Assembly: GCF_002077695.1 (NCBI RefSeq) | Contig: NZ_MWUE01000006.1 | Coordinates: 22,522-86,521, forward strand | Reading direction: 5' to 3' | DNA from: Pantoea latae | Lineage (GTDB): Bacteria; Pseudomonadota; Gammaproteobacteria; Enterobacterales; Enterobacteriaceae | Length of the DNA stretch: 64,000 bases | Shown: positions 18,057-26,566 of the stretch, one piece after another | How positions within the stretch are numbered: position 1 is the stretch's first letter | How the letters are laid out: the number at the start of each line of letters is the position of its first letter | Translations under genes and position numbers: made by a program | The notes under the pieces: model-generated | Told to the model about the DNA's origin: nothing | The model's input: the letters and a program-made list of their open reading frames with translations, nothing else | Database searches by the model: none

Positions 18057-18237
18057 TCCATCTGCGAGGGAGAGTGCACAAAGGCGGCATGCGGCAAGCG
18101 CAGGCGCACCAAAACAGAGCAAGGCCGTATTGTGCTTCGGTGAGCGTTTATTAATCCCCGCAGCGCAGACGCATGTCAAGACAAAAAACGCGCATATTTT
18201 ATATTTTCATTTTAAATATCAATAACCTGGATTTTTC

Positions 18238-19833
18238 ATGGTCACCAGAAGAAACTTTATTGCAGGATGCGGCGCCGTCTCCTTTTTCTCGTTCCTTAGC
18301 CTCAACTCCGCCTCTGCCGCCACGCCGCCCAGCATGCTGGTGATGGCAATGCAGCTCGACAATATGACCAGCCTCGATCCTCACGAAAGCTTTGAAGCGA
18401 CGGGCGGTCAGATCTGCGGCAACCTCTACCAGAAGCTGGTGCAGCCCGATGCGCAGCAGGCGGATAAAATCGTCGGCATGCTGGCGAAAAGCTGGCAGGC
18501 GAACAGCGACGGCTCTGTCTATACGTTCTATCTCGATCCGGCGGCGCGATTTGCCGACGGCTCGCCGGTGACCGCAGAGGATGCGGCGTTTTCCATCGAG
18601 CGCATCGTCAAGCTGGATAAGAGCCCGGCGTTTATTATCAACCAGTTCGGCTTCACCAAAGAGAACGTGGCCAGCAAGGTCACGGCGAAAGATGCCCATA
18701 CGCTGGAGATGGCGCTGGGCGCGCCCGCCTCGGAGTCGTTTCTGCTCTACTGTCTCTCCGCCACGGTCGGCAGCATCGTGTCGAAAAAAGCCTGCCTTGC
18801 CAATCAGCAGAACGGCGACCTCGGCAACGCCTGGCTGAAACAGCACAGCGCCGGCTCCGGCGCCTTTACGCTGCGCAGCTGGAAGGCGAGCGAAACGGTG
18901 ATCCTGGAGCTGAGCCCGCAGTATGCCGGCCAGAGCGCCATTAAGCGCGTGATCCTCAAGCATATCGCTGACCCCGCCGCGCAGTCGCTGATGCTGCAAA
19001 AAGGCGACGTCGACGTCGCCTACGATCTCACCACCGAGCAGTTAAAGCCGCTGCAGTCAGACAGCAAGGTCACGCTGGAGAAACAGCCGCTTTCGGCCAT
19101 TATGCTGATGTCCTGCAACACCACGCATCCGCTGCTGCAAAAGCCGCAGGTGTGGCAGGCGCTTAAGTGGGCGATCGACTACGAGAGCATTCAGAAAAAT
19201 ATCCTGTCGCTCACCTACAACGTGCATCAGAGCTTTTTGCCTTCCGGCTTTCCGGCCGCGCTGGACGATACCCCTTTTCATCGCGACGTCGCAAAAGCCA
19301 AAGCGCTGCTGGCGGAAGCGGGCTACCCGGACGGCTTCGAGATCACCCTCGACCACTACTCGATGCAGCCCTATCCCGATATCGCGCAGGCGATTCAGAC
19401 CCAGCTCGGCGCCATCGGCATTAAGGTGTCGCTGATCGCCTCGGAGAACCGTCAGGTGCTGACGAAGATGCGTGCGCGTCAGCATCAGCTGGCTATCACC
19501 TCATGGGGCGCGGACTACTTCGATCCGAACTCCAATACGGAAGCGTTCTGCGTCAACACCGACAACACCACCGGCGCGCGCAACCGCACCCTGGCGTGGC
19601 GCTGCGGCTGGTCAGACGACGAATTCAACCAGCTCACTGCGCAGGCGCTGCATGAAAGCGACCCGGCGCAGCGCCTCGCGCTGTATCAAAAAATTCAGCA
19701 GCTGCATCGGGAAAAGAGCCCGTTTATTTTTATGATGCAGCAGATCCAGACCACCGCCTGCGCGAAGACGCTGTCTGACGTCCATCTGACGGTGCTGGAG
19801 CAGTGGCCCTATCAGCAGGTGAAAAAAGCGTGA
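18238..19833 (+). CDS. ABC peptide transporter, substrate-binding protein (SBP family 5)
   Basis: 531 residues of the DppA/OppA-type periplasmic binding family (LDPHESFEATGGQICGNLYQKL near the mature N-terminus). The leader starts MVTRRNFIAG, matching the twin-arginine pattern, continues with a hydrophobic core and ends ASAA near residue 28, so export by Tat is likely. Family members bind di- to oligopeptides. It is the first gene of a six-gene operon, and the next gene starts inside its stop codon (GTGA overlap). The ribosome site is weak (CTGGAT). Its divergence from the M19 dipeptidase suggests D- or mixed-chirality peptides, by inference. Confidence 0.92.
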   Translation: MVTRRNFIAGCGAVSFFSFLSLNSASAATPPSMLVMAMQLDNMTSLDPHESFEATGGQICGNLYQKLVQPDAQQADKIVGMLAKSWQANSDGSVYTFYLDPAARFADGSPVTAEDAAFSIERIVKLDKSPAFIINQFGFTKENVASKVTAKDAHTLEMALGAPASESFLLYCLSATVGSIVSKKACLANQQNGDLGNAWLKQHSAGSGAFTLRSWKASETVILELSPQYAGQSAIKRVILKHIADPAAQSLMLQKGDVDVAYDLTTEQLKPLQSDSKVTLEKQPLSAIMLMSCNTTHPLLQKPQVWQALKWAIDYESIQKNILSLTYNVHQSFLPSGFPAALDDTPFHRDVAKAKALLAEAGYPDGFEITLDHYSMQPYPDIAQAIQTQLGAIGIKVSLIASENRQVLTKMRARQHQLAITSWGADYFDPNSNTEAFCVNTDNTTGARNRTLAWRCGWSDDEFNQLTAQALHESDPAQRLALYQKIQQLHREKSPFIFMMQQIQTTACAKTLSDVHLTVLEQWPYQQVKKA

Positions 19834-20843
19834 CGGGCGCGGTAAAGCGCGGCGTCAGCACGCTGGGCAGCCTGCTGCTGACGCTGTTCGGCCTGACGGT
19901 GCTGACCTTTTTTATCGGTCGGGTGATGCCGACCGATCCGGTGCTGGCGGCGGTCGGCGACAACGCGCCGCAGGCGGTGGTCGAGCGGGTGCGCGCGGAG
20001 ATGGGGCTGGATCAGCCGCTCTACGTGCAGTTCGGCCACTATCTTAACCAGCTGCTGCACGGCGATTTAGGCCGCTCTGTGCTGACCTCGAACAGCGTCA
20101 CCAGCGATATCGCGCGTTTTTTCCCGGCTACCATGGAGCTGGCGACGGCGGCGATCCTGATTGCCGCGCTGATCGGCATCCCCCTCGGCGTCTGGGCAGC
20201 GGTGCGCCAGGGCTCCTGGCTAGATCAGAGCATTCGCGTTATCTGCCTCGCCGGCCATTCGCTGCCGGTATTCGTGCTGGCGCTGCTCAGCCTGCTGCTG
20301 TTCTACGCCGTGCTCGGCATTGCGCCGGGGCCAGGGCGGCAGGATATTATCTGGCAGGATATGATCCCGCAGGTCACCGGCTTTCTCACCGTCGACTCTC
20401 TGCTGGCAGGGGAATATGACGCCTTCCGCGACGCGCTGGCGCACATGGCGCAGCCGGTCTGCATCCTCGCCTACTTCAGCATGGCCTACATCACGCGCAT
20501 GACCCGCACCTTTATGCTCAACGCCCTCAGCGGCGAGTTCGTGATCACCGCGCGCGCCAAGGGGCTGTCGTCGCGCCGCGTGATCTGGCGCCACGCCTTT
20601 CCGACGGTGGCGGTGCAGCTGGTGACGGTGCTGGCGCTCACCTACGCCGGGCTGCTGGAGGGCGCGGTGGTGACGGAAAATGTCTTCGCCTGGCCGGGCC
20701 TGGGCCAGTATCTCACCACCTCGCTGATGAACGCCGACATGAATCCGGTGGTTGGCGCCACGCTGCTGGTCGGTACGGTTTACGTGCTGCTCAATCAGCT
20801 TGCCGACCTTCTCTATCGACTCTGTGATCCACGGGTAAAATAA
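19830..20843 (+). CDS. ABC peptide transporter permease (DppB type)
   Basis: 337 residues, six predicted helices, with the DppB-type N-terminus (LTFFIGRVMPTDPV) and the EAA-like loop ITARAKGLSSRRVIWRHAFP that contacts the ATPases. A GTG start at 19830 is chosen: it overlaps the upstream stop as GTGA and has AGGTGA upstream. A longer frame from 19803 would run inside the preceding gene. It forms the membrane channel with the next gene product. Confidence 0.92.
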   Translation: MTGAVKRGVSTLGSLLLTLFGLTVLTFFIGRVMPTDPVLAAVGDNAPQAVVERVRAEMGLDQPLYVQFGHYLNQLLHGDLGRSVLTSNSVTSDIARFFPATMELATAAILIAALIGIPLGVWAAVRQGSWLDQSIRVICLAGHSLPVFVLALLSLLLFYAVLGIAPGPGRQDIIWQDMIPQVTGFLTVDSLLAGEYDAFRDALAHMAQPVCILAYFSMAYITRMTRTFMLNALSGEFVITARAKGLSSRRVIWRHAFPTVAVQLVTVLALTYAGLLEGAVVTENVFAWPGLGQYLTTSLMNADMNPVVGATLLVGTVYVLLNQLADLLYRLCDPRVK

Positions 20844-21739
20844 TGGCTATTTCACGTGACTGGCTGCTCGCCGATTCGCCGACCAACCGCCGGCAGGCGG
20901 TGTGGGGCCGCCGCTACCGCCTGTGGCTTAGCCTGCGCGGCAACCCGCTGGCGATAGCCGGTCTGGGCGTTATCCTGCTGATGCTGCTGCTGGCGGTCGC
21001 CGCGCCGCTGCTGACGCCGTATGACGCGGGCGCGCAGCATCTGGAAAACCGTCTGGCGGCGCCGTCCGCCGCGCACTGGCTCGGCACCGACGAACTGGGG
21101 CGCGACCTCTGGACGCGCATTATTTACGGCGGCCGCACCACGCTCGGCATGGTTATCGCCGTGGTGGCGCTGACCGCCCCGCTCGGCCTGCTGATCGGCT
21201 CTGTGGCCGGTTATCTCGGCGGCGTCGTTGATAAGGCGCTGATGCGCATTACCGATATTTTTCTCGCCTTCCCGCGCCTGATCCTAGCGCTGGCGTTTGT
21301 CGCAGCGCTTAAGCCGGGCATCGAGAGCGCGGTGCTGGCGATCGCCCTGACCGCCTGGCCGCCTTACGCCCGGCTGGCGCGCGCCGAAACCCTGCAGTTT
21401 CGCCACAGCGATTTTATCGCCGCCAGCCGCCTGACCGGCGCGTCGCCGCTGCGCATTATTCTGCGCCACATTATGCCGCTGTGCGTGCCGAGCCTGATCG
21501 TGCGCGTCACGCTCGATATGAGTTCCATCATTATTACCGCCGCCAGCCTCGGCTTTCTCGGCATGGGCGCGCAGCCGCCGTCGCCGGAATGGGGCACCAT
21601 GATCGCGACCGCGCGCCGCTTTCTCTTCAGCGAATGGTGGGTGCCGCTGATGCCGTGCATCGCGATTTTTCTCACCTCGCTGGCCTTTAACTTTCTCGGC
21701 GACGGCCTGCGCGACGTCCTCGATCCCAGGGAGCGCTAA
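20843..21739 (+). CDS. ABC peptide transporter permease (DppC type)
   Basis: 298 residues with the DppC-type layout: long N-terminal segment, LIGSVAGYLGG and the loop IAASRLTGASPLRIILRHIMP. The ATG overlaps the upstream stop by one base (TAATG), so translation is coupled. It partners the DppB-type permease. The motif HWLGTDELGRDLWTRI in the periplasmic part is the usual DppC signature. Confidence 0.92.
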   Translation: MAISRDWLLADSPTNRRQAVWGRRYRLWLSLRGNPLAIAGLGVILLMLLLAVAAPLLTPYDAGAQHLENRLAAPSAAHWLGTDELGRDLWTRIIYGGRTTLGMVIAVVALTAPLGLLIGSVAGYLGGVVDKALMRITDIFLAFPRLILALAFVAALKPGIESAVLAIALTAWPPYARLARAETLQFRHSDFIAASRLTGASPLRIILRHIMPLCVPSLIVRVTLDMSSIIITAASLGFLGMGAQPPSPEWGTMIATARRFLFSEWWVPLMPCIAIFLTSLAFNFLGDGLRDVLDPRER

Positions 21740-22567
21740 ATGCTGGTGGAAATTGAAAACTTACGCATCGCCTTTCGCAGCCGCGCCGAAAGCTTCGAGG
21801 CGGTGCGCGGCGTCAGCTTTAGCGTCGGCAAAGAGAAATTCGCCATTGTCGGCGAAAGCGGCTCCGGCAAATCGCTTACCGCGCGCAGCCTGATGCAGCT
21901 GCTGCCCGGCAATGCCGAGGTCAGCGCCGACGTGCTGCGGTTTGACGGCATCGACCTGCGCGGCGCCAGCGAAAAAACGCTGCGCCAGATCCGCGGCCGG
22001 CGCGTCGGCTTTATTCTGCAGGACCCGAAATATTCGCTTAACCCGGTGATGACCATCGGCCAGCAGATTGCCGAAGCCTGGCGCGAGCACAAAGGCGGCA
22101 GCAGAAAGGCGGCGATGCAGGCGGCGATCGGCCTGCTGGAGCAGGTGAAAATCCGCGACGCCGCGGCGGTGGCGCTGCGCTATCCCCATGAAGTGTCCGG
22201 CGGCATGGGGCAGCGCGTGATGATCGCCATGATGCTGGCGCCCGATCCCGAACTGCTGATTGCCGACGAGCCCACCAGCGCGCTCGACGCAACGGTGCAG
22301 GCGGAGATTTTGCGCCTGATCGACGACCTGGTGTCGGCGCGCGGCATGGGGCTCATCCTCATAAGCCACGATCTGCCGCTGGTGTCGCACTTCTGCGATC
22401 GCGTGGCGGTGATGTACGCCGGGCGTATCGTCGAGCAGCTTGACGCCCGCCAGCTGCATCAGGCGCAGCATCCCTACACCCAGGGGCTGCTGGCCTGTCT
22501 GCCGTCGCTGCGTCATCCGCGCGCGCGCCTGCCGACGCTGCAGCGCGACGCCGCCTGGCGCGATTAG
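21740..22567 (+). CDS. ABC peptide transporter ATPase (DppD type)
   Basis: 275 residues. Walker A is GESGSGKSLTAR, signature VSGGMGQR, Walker B LLIADEPTSALD and switch His ISHDL. It starts directly after the upstream stop. In the signature GGMGQRV, a Gly stands where GGMRQR is usual in DppD proteins. It forms the ATPase heterodimer with the next gene product. The usual C-terminal oligopeptide-ATPase iron-sulphur tail of many DppD proteins is short here. Confidence 0.92.
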   Translation: MLVEIENLRIAFRSRAESFEAVRGVSFSVGKEKFAIVGESGSGKSLTARSLMQLLPGNAEVSADVLRFDGIDLRGASEKTLRQIRGRRVGFILQDPKYSLNPVMTIGQQIAEAWREHKGGSRKAAMQAAIGLLEQVKIRDAAAVALRYPHEVSGGMGQRVMIAMMLAPDPELLIADEPTSALDATVQAEILRLIDDLVSARGMGLILISHDLPLVSHFCDRVAVMYAGRIVEQLDARQLHQAQHPYTQGLLACLPSLRHPRARLPTLQRDAAWRD

Positions 22568-22576
22568 GAGCAAGCT

Positions 22577-23317
22577 ATGTTTGAAATCAACAATCTGGAT
22601 ATCAGTTTCGGCGCGCAGCGCGCCGTCAAAGCGGTCTCTTTTCAGGTAGGCAACGGCGAGAGTTTTGGCATGGTAGGCGAAAGCGGCTCGGGCAAATCAA
22701 CGGTGCTGCGCGCGCTGGCGGGATTGAATCATGCCTGGCGCGGCGACATTCGCTTTGGCGGCATGGCGCTGAGCGCCCGACGCGGCCGCGCCTTTTTTCG
22801 TCAGGTGCAGATGGTGTTTCAGGATCCCTACGGTTCGCTGCATCCGCGCCAGACCATCGACCGCATTTTGCATGAGCCGCTGCTGGTGCATCGCCTCGAT
22901 CGCGTCGAACAGCGCATTAGCCAGGCGCTGAGCGATGTCGGCCTGCCCGCCGCCGCGCGCTTCCGCTATCCTCATCAGCTTTCCGGTGGCCAGCGCCAGC
23001 GCGTGGCGATCGCCCGCGCACTGATCGCCGAACCAGAGGTGCTGCTGCTGGATGAGCCGACCTCTGCGCTCGATGTCTCCGTGCAGGCGGAAATCCTGAA
23101 TTTGCTCAGCGATTTGCGCAGCGAGCGCCGCCTCACCTATATTCTGGTGACGCATAATCTGGCGGTGGTCACGCATCTCTGTCAGCGCATCGGCGTAATG
23201 CAGCACGGCGAAATGGTGGAGCAGCTCAGCGCGGACGATTTGCGCGCGCGCCGCATCCGCCATCCGCACACCGCGCAGCTGTTTGATTTAAGCATTGGGC
23301 TGGAGGAGCCGGCATGA
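22577..23317 (+). CDS. ABC peptide transporter ATPase (DppF type)
   Basis: 246 residues with Walker A GESGSGKSTVLR, signature LSGGQRQR, Walker B LLLDEPTSALD and switch His THNL. Shorter than typical DppF proteins (about 330 residues) because the C-terminal extension is nearly absent. It starts 9 bp after the DppD-type gene with GGAGC upstream, and its stop overlaps the next start (ATGA). It completes the first transporter of the island. Confidence 0.92.
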   Translation: MFEINNLDISFGAQRAVKAVSFQVGNGESFGMVGESGSGKSTVLRALAGLNHAWRGDIRFGGMALSARRGRAFFRQVQMVFQDPYGSLHPRQTIDRILHEPLLVHRLDRVEQRISQALSDVGLPAAARFRYPHQLSGGQRQRVAIARALIAEPEVLLLDEPTSALDVSVQAEILNLLSDLRSERRLTYILVTHNLAVVTHLCQRIGVMQHGEMVEQLSADDLRARRIRHPHTAQLFDLSIGLEEPA

Positions 23318-24825
23318 CGCTGGAGTGGCAACGGGCGGCAGCGGTCGCCGAAGAGATTGTGCAGGGCTGGCGCCAGCCCGACGCGCCGGGCGGCGCGATG
23401 GTGCTGTTCGACGCGCGTCAGGTGCAGTCGACGCACTGCGCCGGGCTGGCGGACCTGGCGCAGCAGACGCCGTTTAGCCTCGACAGCGTGGTGCGCTTCG
23501 CGTCGATGACCAAACACCTTTTTGCGGCGCTGGCGACCGGGCCGGGACGCCGTTATCTGTCGCCTGACGACCGGCTGGTGGATCACCTGCCGCAGCTGCG
23601 CGGCGCTAACGGGCAGGTAACCGTCGGTCAGGCGCTGGATATGTCGAGCGGGCTGCCGGATCTGCGCGAAACGCTGTCGCTGATCGGCCTGTCGGTCTAC
23701 AACGCCACGACGGACGCCGATCTGCTGGCGTTTATCGCCGCAGAGGGCGAGCTGAACTACCTGCCCGGCAGCGAAGTCTCCTATACCAACACCGGCTACC
23801 GGCTGGTGGAGGAGGCGCTCAAAGCCAAAGGGGTGCGTTTCGACGCGCTGCTGCAGCAATATATTTGCCAGCCGCTCGATATCAGCCTGACCGCGCCGGA
23901 AACCTGGTTCGACGTGGTGCCCGGCCTGGCGCCAGGCTACTGGTTCGACGGCAGCCGCTGGCGGCTCGCCAGCGCCGGCCTGCATCTTTCCGCCTCCGGC
24001 AGCGTCACCGGCAGCCTGCGCCATCTGACGCGCTGGCTACAGGCGTTGCTGAGCGACAGCGGCCCCGGCGCGGGCGTGCTGCAGCGCCTCAGCGCGCCGC
24101 GCACCCTGGCGGACGGGCGCGTCAGCGGCTACGGGCTAGGCCTGGCCAGCAGCCAGATCGGCACCCAGACGCTGTTTGGCCACGGCGGGTCGCACGCGGG
24201 CTACAAGAGCTATTTTCTGCTGCATCCCGAGCGCCATGCTGGCGTGGCGCTGGTGGCGAACCGTGAGGATATCGCCACCTCGGAAAGCGCGCTGCGCGTG
24301 ATGGCGGCGCTGCTCAACCGCACGCTGCCGGAGAAGGGGCACGATCTGGCGCCCGGCCTCTATGTTGGGGAGCAAGAGGCGGAGTGGCTGGAGATCGGCG
24401 GCGACGCGGCGACCTGGCTCGGCGCGAGCGAAACCCTGTGGCGCGGCGACGCGCACGGCGACGCGCGATCGCTCTCCAGCACCTTGCCGCTGCGCCTGCG
24501 TCATGACGGCGCCGCCATTGTCGGCGAAATCGGCCATGCGCCGCGCCGCTTTGTGCCGGCGCAGCCCGACAGCGCCAGCCTGCAGGCGATGCAAGGGCGC
24601 TGGTTCCTGCCGCAGTGGCGCAGCGAACTGGAGATCGTGGGCGAGAGGCTCACAATGGGCATCGGCCCGGCGGCGCTGGTCGCCAGGCTACAGTCGCTGG
24701 GCGGCGACCGCGTGCTGGCGACGGCGCAGGATGGGCCGTGGCAGAAACGCTTTATGCTACAGCGCAGAGGAGACGAGCTGCGATTAGTGCTTAACCGCAG
24801 CCGCGTGGTGCGGTTTACGCGATAA
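23314..24825 (+). CDS. serine D-aminopeptidase-like enzyme (S12 / class C beta-lactamase fold)
   Basis: 503 residues. The penicillin-recognising catalytic set is present: SMTK (Ser64, Lys67), SYTNTGY and GHGGSHAG. The two-part layout, with a catalytic half and a C-terminal beta-rich half from about residue 330, is that of the D-aminopeptidase DAP from Ochrobactrum, which releases N-terminal D-residues. No signal peptide is visible, so it should be cytoplasmic and act on imported peptides. ATGA overlap with the upstream ATPase puts it last in the transport operon. An esterase or DD-peptidase role cannot be excluded. Confidence 0.85.
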   Translation: MTLEWQRAAAVAEEIVQGWRQPDAPGGAMVLFDARQVQSTHCAGLADLAQQTPFSLDSVVRFASMTKHLFAALATGPGRRYLSPDDRLVDHLPQLRGANGQVTVGQALDMSSGLPDLRETLSLIGLSVYNATTDADLLAFIAAEGELNYLPGSEVSYTNTGYRLVEEALKAKGVRFDALLQQYICQPLDISLTAPETWFDVVPGLAPGYWFDGSRWRLASAGLHLSASGSVTGSLRHLTRWLQALLSDSGPGAGVLQRLSAPRTLADGRVSGYGLGLASSQIGTQTLFGHGGSHAGYKSYFLLHPERHAGVALVANREDIATSESALRVMAALLNRTLPEKGHDLAPGLYVGEQEAEWLEIGGDAATWLGASETLWRGDAHGDARSLSSTLPLRLRHDGAAIVGEIGHAPRRFVPAQPDSASLQAMQGRWFLPQWRSELEIVGERLTMGIGPAALVARLQSLGGDRVLATAQDGPWQKRFMLQRRGDELRLVLNRSRVVRFTR

Positions 24826-25651
24826 CGTTGCGCAGCCTGCCGATCTTTTCAATCTCCACTTCCACCACGTCGCCGCTGAACATAAACAGCGGCGGGGTGC
24901 GTTTTTTCCCCACGCCCCCTGGCGAACCGGTAAAAATGACGTCGCCCGGCGAGAGCGGACTAAAAGCAGAGATATATTCAATAATATTCGCCACCTTGTG
25001 CACCATGCTGCCGGTGGTGTCGTTCTGCACTTCGCGTCCGTTGAGGAAGGTTTTGATCGCCAGCGCCTGCGGATCGCCAATCGTCTCAGCGAGGGTCATC
25101 CAGGGGCCAAAACCGCCGGTCTGCGGCCAGTTTTTCCCGGCGGTGAACCAGGTAAACTGCATATCGCGCACCGTGGCGTCCATAAAGCAGCTGTAGCCCG
25201 CCACGTAGTCCAGCGCCTCGTCGGCTTTCACCTGATGCGCCGGTTTGCCGATGATCACCGCCAGCTCGCCTTCGTAGTCGAACTCGCTGGTAGAAGCGGG
25301 CTTCATCAGCGGCTGGCCATGACCGGTCAGAGAGTCGGCGAAACGGATAAACAGCGTCGGCGCGCTCTGGGTTTCGGCAAACTCTTTACGCTTATCGGCG
25401 TAGTTCATGCCGACGCAAAAGACCTTGCCCGGATTGTCAATTACCGGCAGAAAGCGCAGCGCGTCGAACGCGTAGTCGGCGGGCAGATCGCGAAACGCCG
25501 CGAGATCCGCCAGAGAGGAGCGCTGCAAAAAGGTTTTCAGATCCGGGCACTGAGCGCCCATGCGCGTGCCGACATCCACCACGCCGTTTTCTTTGACGAT
25601 GCCGAAACTTTTTATGCCCTGGTCTGGAAGATAAAAACTGCAAAGCTGCAT
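24815..25651 (-). CDS. fumarylacetoacetate hydrolase (FAH) family protein
   Basis: 278 residues. The FAH C-terminal domain has the metal-binding acidic residues in FDYEGELAVIIG and the AGYSCFMDATVRDMQ block. Family members hydrolyse or decarboxylate 2-keto acids with a C-C bond next to a carbonyl, using Mg2+. It sits where the two transport operons meet, overlapping the serine peptidase tail by 11 bp, and is separated from the M55 gene by 93 bp, so it may have its own promoter or be the ninth gene of the minus-strand operon. The substrate is unknown; a keto acid from D-amino acid breakdown is possible. Confidence 0.88.
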   Translation of the reverse strand: MQLCSFYLPDQGIKSFGIVKENGVVDVGTRMGAQCPDLKTFLQRSSLADLAAFRDLPADYAFDALRFLPVIDNPGKVFCVGMNYADKRKEFAETQSAPTLFIRFADSLTGHGQPLMKPASTSEFDYEGELAVIIGKPAHQVKADEALDYVAGYSCFMDATVRDMQFTWFTAGKNWPQTGGFGPWMTLAETIGDPQALAIKTFLNGREVQNDTTGSMVHKVANIIEYISAFSPLSPGDVIFTGSPGGVGKKRTPPLFMFSGDVVEVEIEKIGRLRNVIA

Positions 25652-25744
25652 TACTGCCTCGTTGTTATCGATAAATTCGCGCGCAGGTTAGCAAAAGATG
25701 AGATGAAAATCGTACAAACTTCCGCTCATCCGATGACATAGCGT

Positions 25745-26566
25745 TTAATTTTGTGTCGACGCCAGATAAGAAAAGGCGCTGAGCAGGCTGACCAGCGTCG
25801 CCATGCGCTCGCTCTGATAGCCGACCGTGACGGCGTCGAGACGCGCGACGCCGGGGATCAGCGAGAAGAGATCCGCCAGCACCGGTTTGCTCGCCTGCAG
25901 CCTCAGCCGATAAGGTGGGCGAAGCGCGGCGTCGCACGCGCCCGGCGCGCGCGCCACCGCACGCTCCGCCGCCTGCCGAATGCGCTGGCGCGCCGCTTCT
26001 GGACTGAGCGACTCGGCGCTGGTGTGGGAAATCGCGCGCTTTACGCAGACATAGTCCGCGTCGGGGTGGCGCTCGGCGATCCACTGCTGCAGGCAGTCGT
26101 CGCCGCTCACCAGCCACAGCGGCGTGCCCTGCTCCGCTGCCGCTGCCGCGTAAATATCGCTTTCGCCCACCACCCGATCGTTGATAAGGATGCGCCAGAA
26201 GGCGCGGCCGTTGATGGTGTGCGCCAGCACGCCGTGCTCGCCCGCCGCGCTGTGATAGCCGATCAGCATCAGCCCGTCGAAGCGCTGCTGCTCCAGTCCC
26301 TCAACCATTGAGAGCGCGCGCGGTTTGCCCTGCACCAGACGCGCGCGCGCATCTATCTGCGCGGCGCGCAGATTGGTCATCTGCGCATGGCTGTCGGCGA
26401 CAACGACGTCGGTCGCGCCGGCGGCAAAGGCGCCGTCGATGGCGGCGTTAACCTCCTGCTCCATCAGCTCGCGCGCCAGCTGCCAGTCGGCGTGGCCGGG
26501 CGTGCACTGTTCCGGGCGCATTACACCCGCGACGCCTTCGATATCGGCGGAGATAAATATTTTCAC
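25745..26566 (-). CDS. D-aminopeptidase, DppA family (peptidase M55)
   Basis: 273 residues. The zinc and catalytic residues of Bacillus subtilis DppA are matched in position: Asp8 and Glu10 (ISADIEG), His60 (ADSH), then the two His in GYHSAAGEHGVLAH, near residues 105 and 116. DppA is a cytoplasmic decameric enzyme that removes N-terminal D-Ala from short peptides. The start overlaps the preceding gene by 4 bp (ATGA). Its place in a dipeptide-transport operon repeats the B. subtilis dppABCDE design. Confidence 0.93.
   Translation of the reverse strand: MKIFISADIEGVAGVMRPEQCTPGHADWQLARELMEQEVNAAIDGAFAAGATDVVVADSHAQMTNLRAAQIDARARLVQGKPRALSMVEGLEQQRFDGLMLIGYHSAAGEHGVLAHTINGRAFWRILINDRVVGESDIYAAAAAEQGTPLWLVSGDDCLQQWIAERHPDADYVCVKRAISHTSAESLSPEAARQRIRQAAERAVARAPGACDAALRPPYRLRLQASKPVLADLFSLIPGVARLDAVTVGYQSERMATLVSLLSAFSYLASTQN

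Noticed and set aside
16956..18179. Long form of the M19 dipeptidase with 41 extra N-terminal residues
   Set aside because: The extra Cys-rich residues do not resemble a signal peptide and extend into the divergent promoter region.
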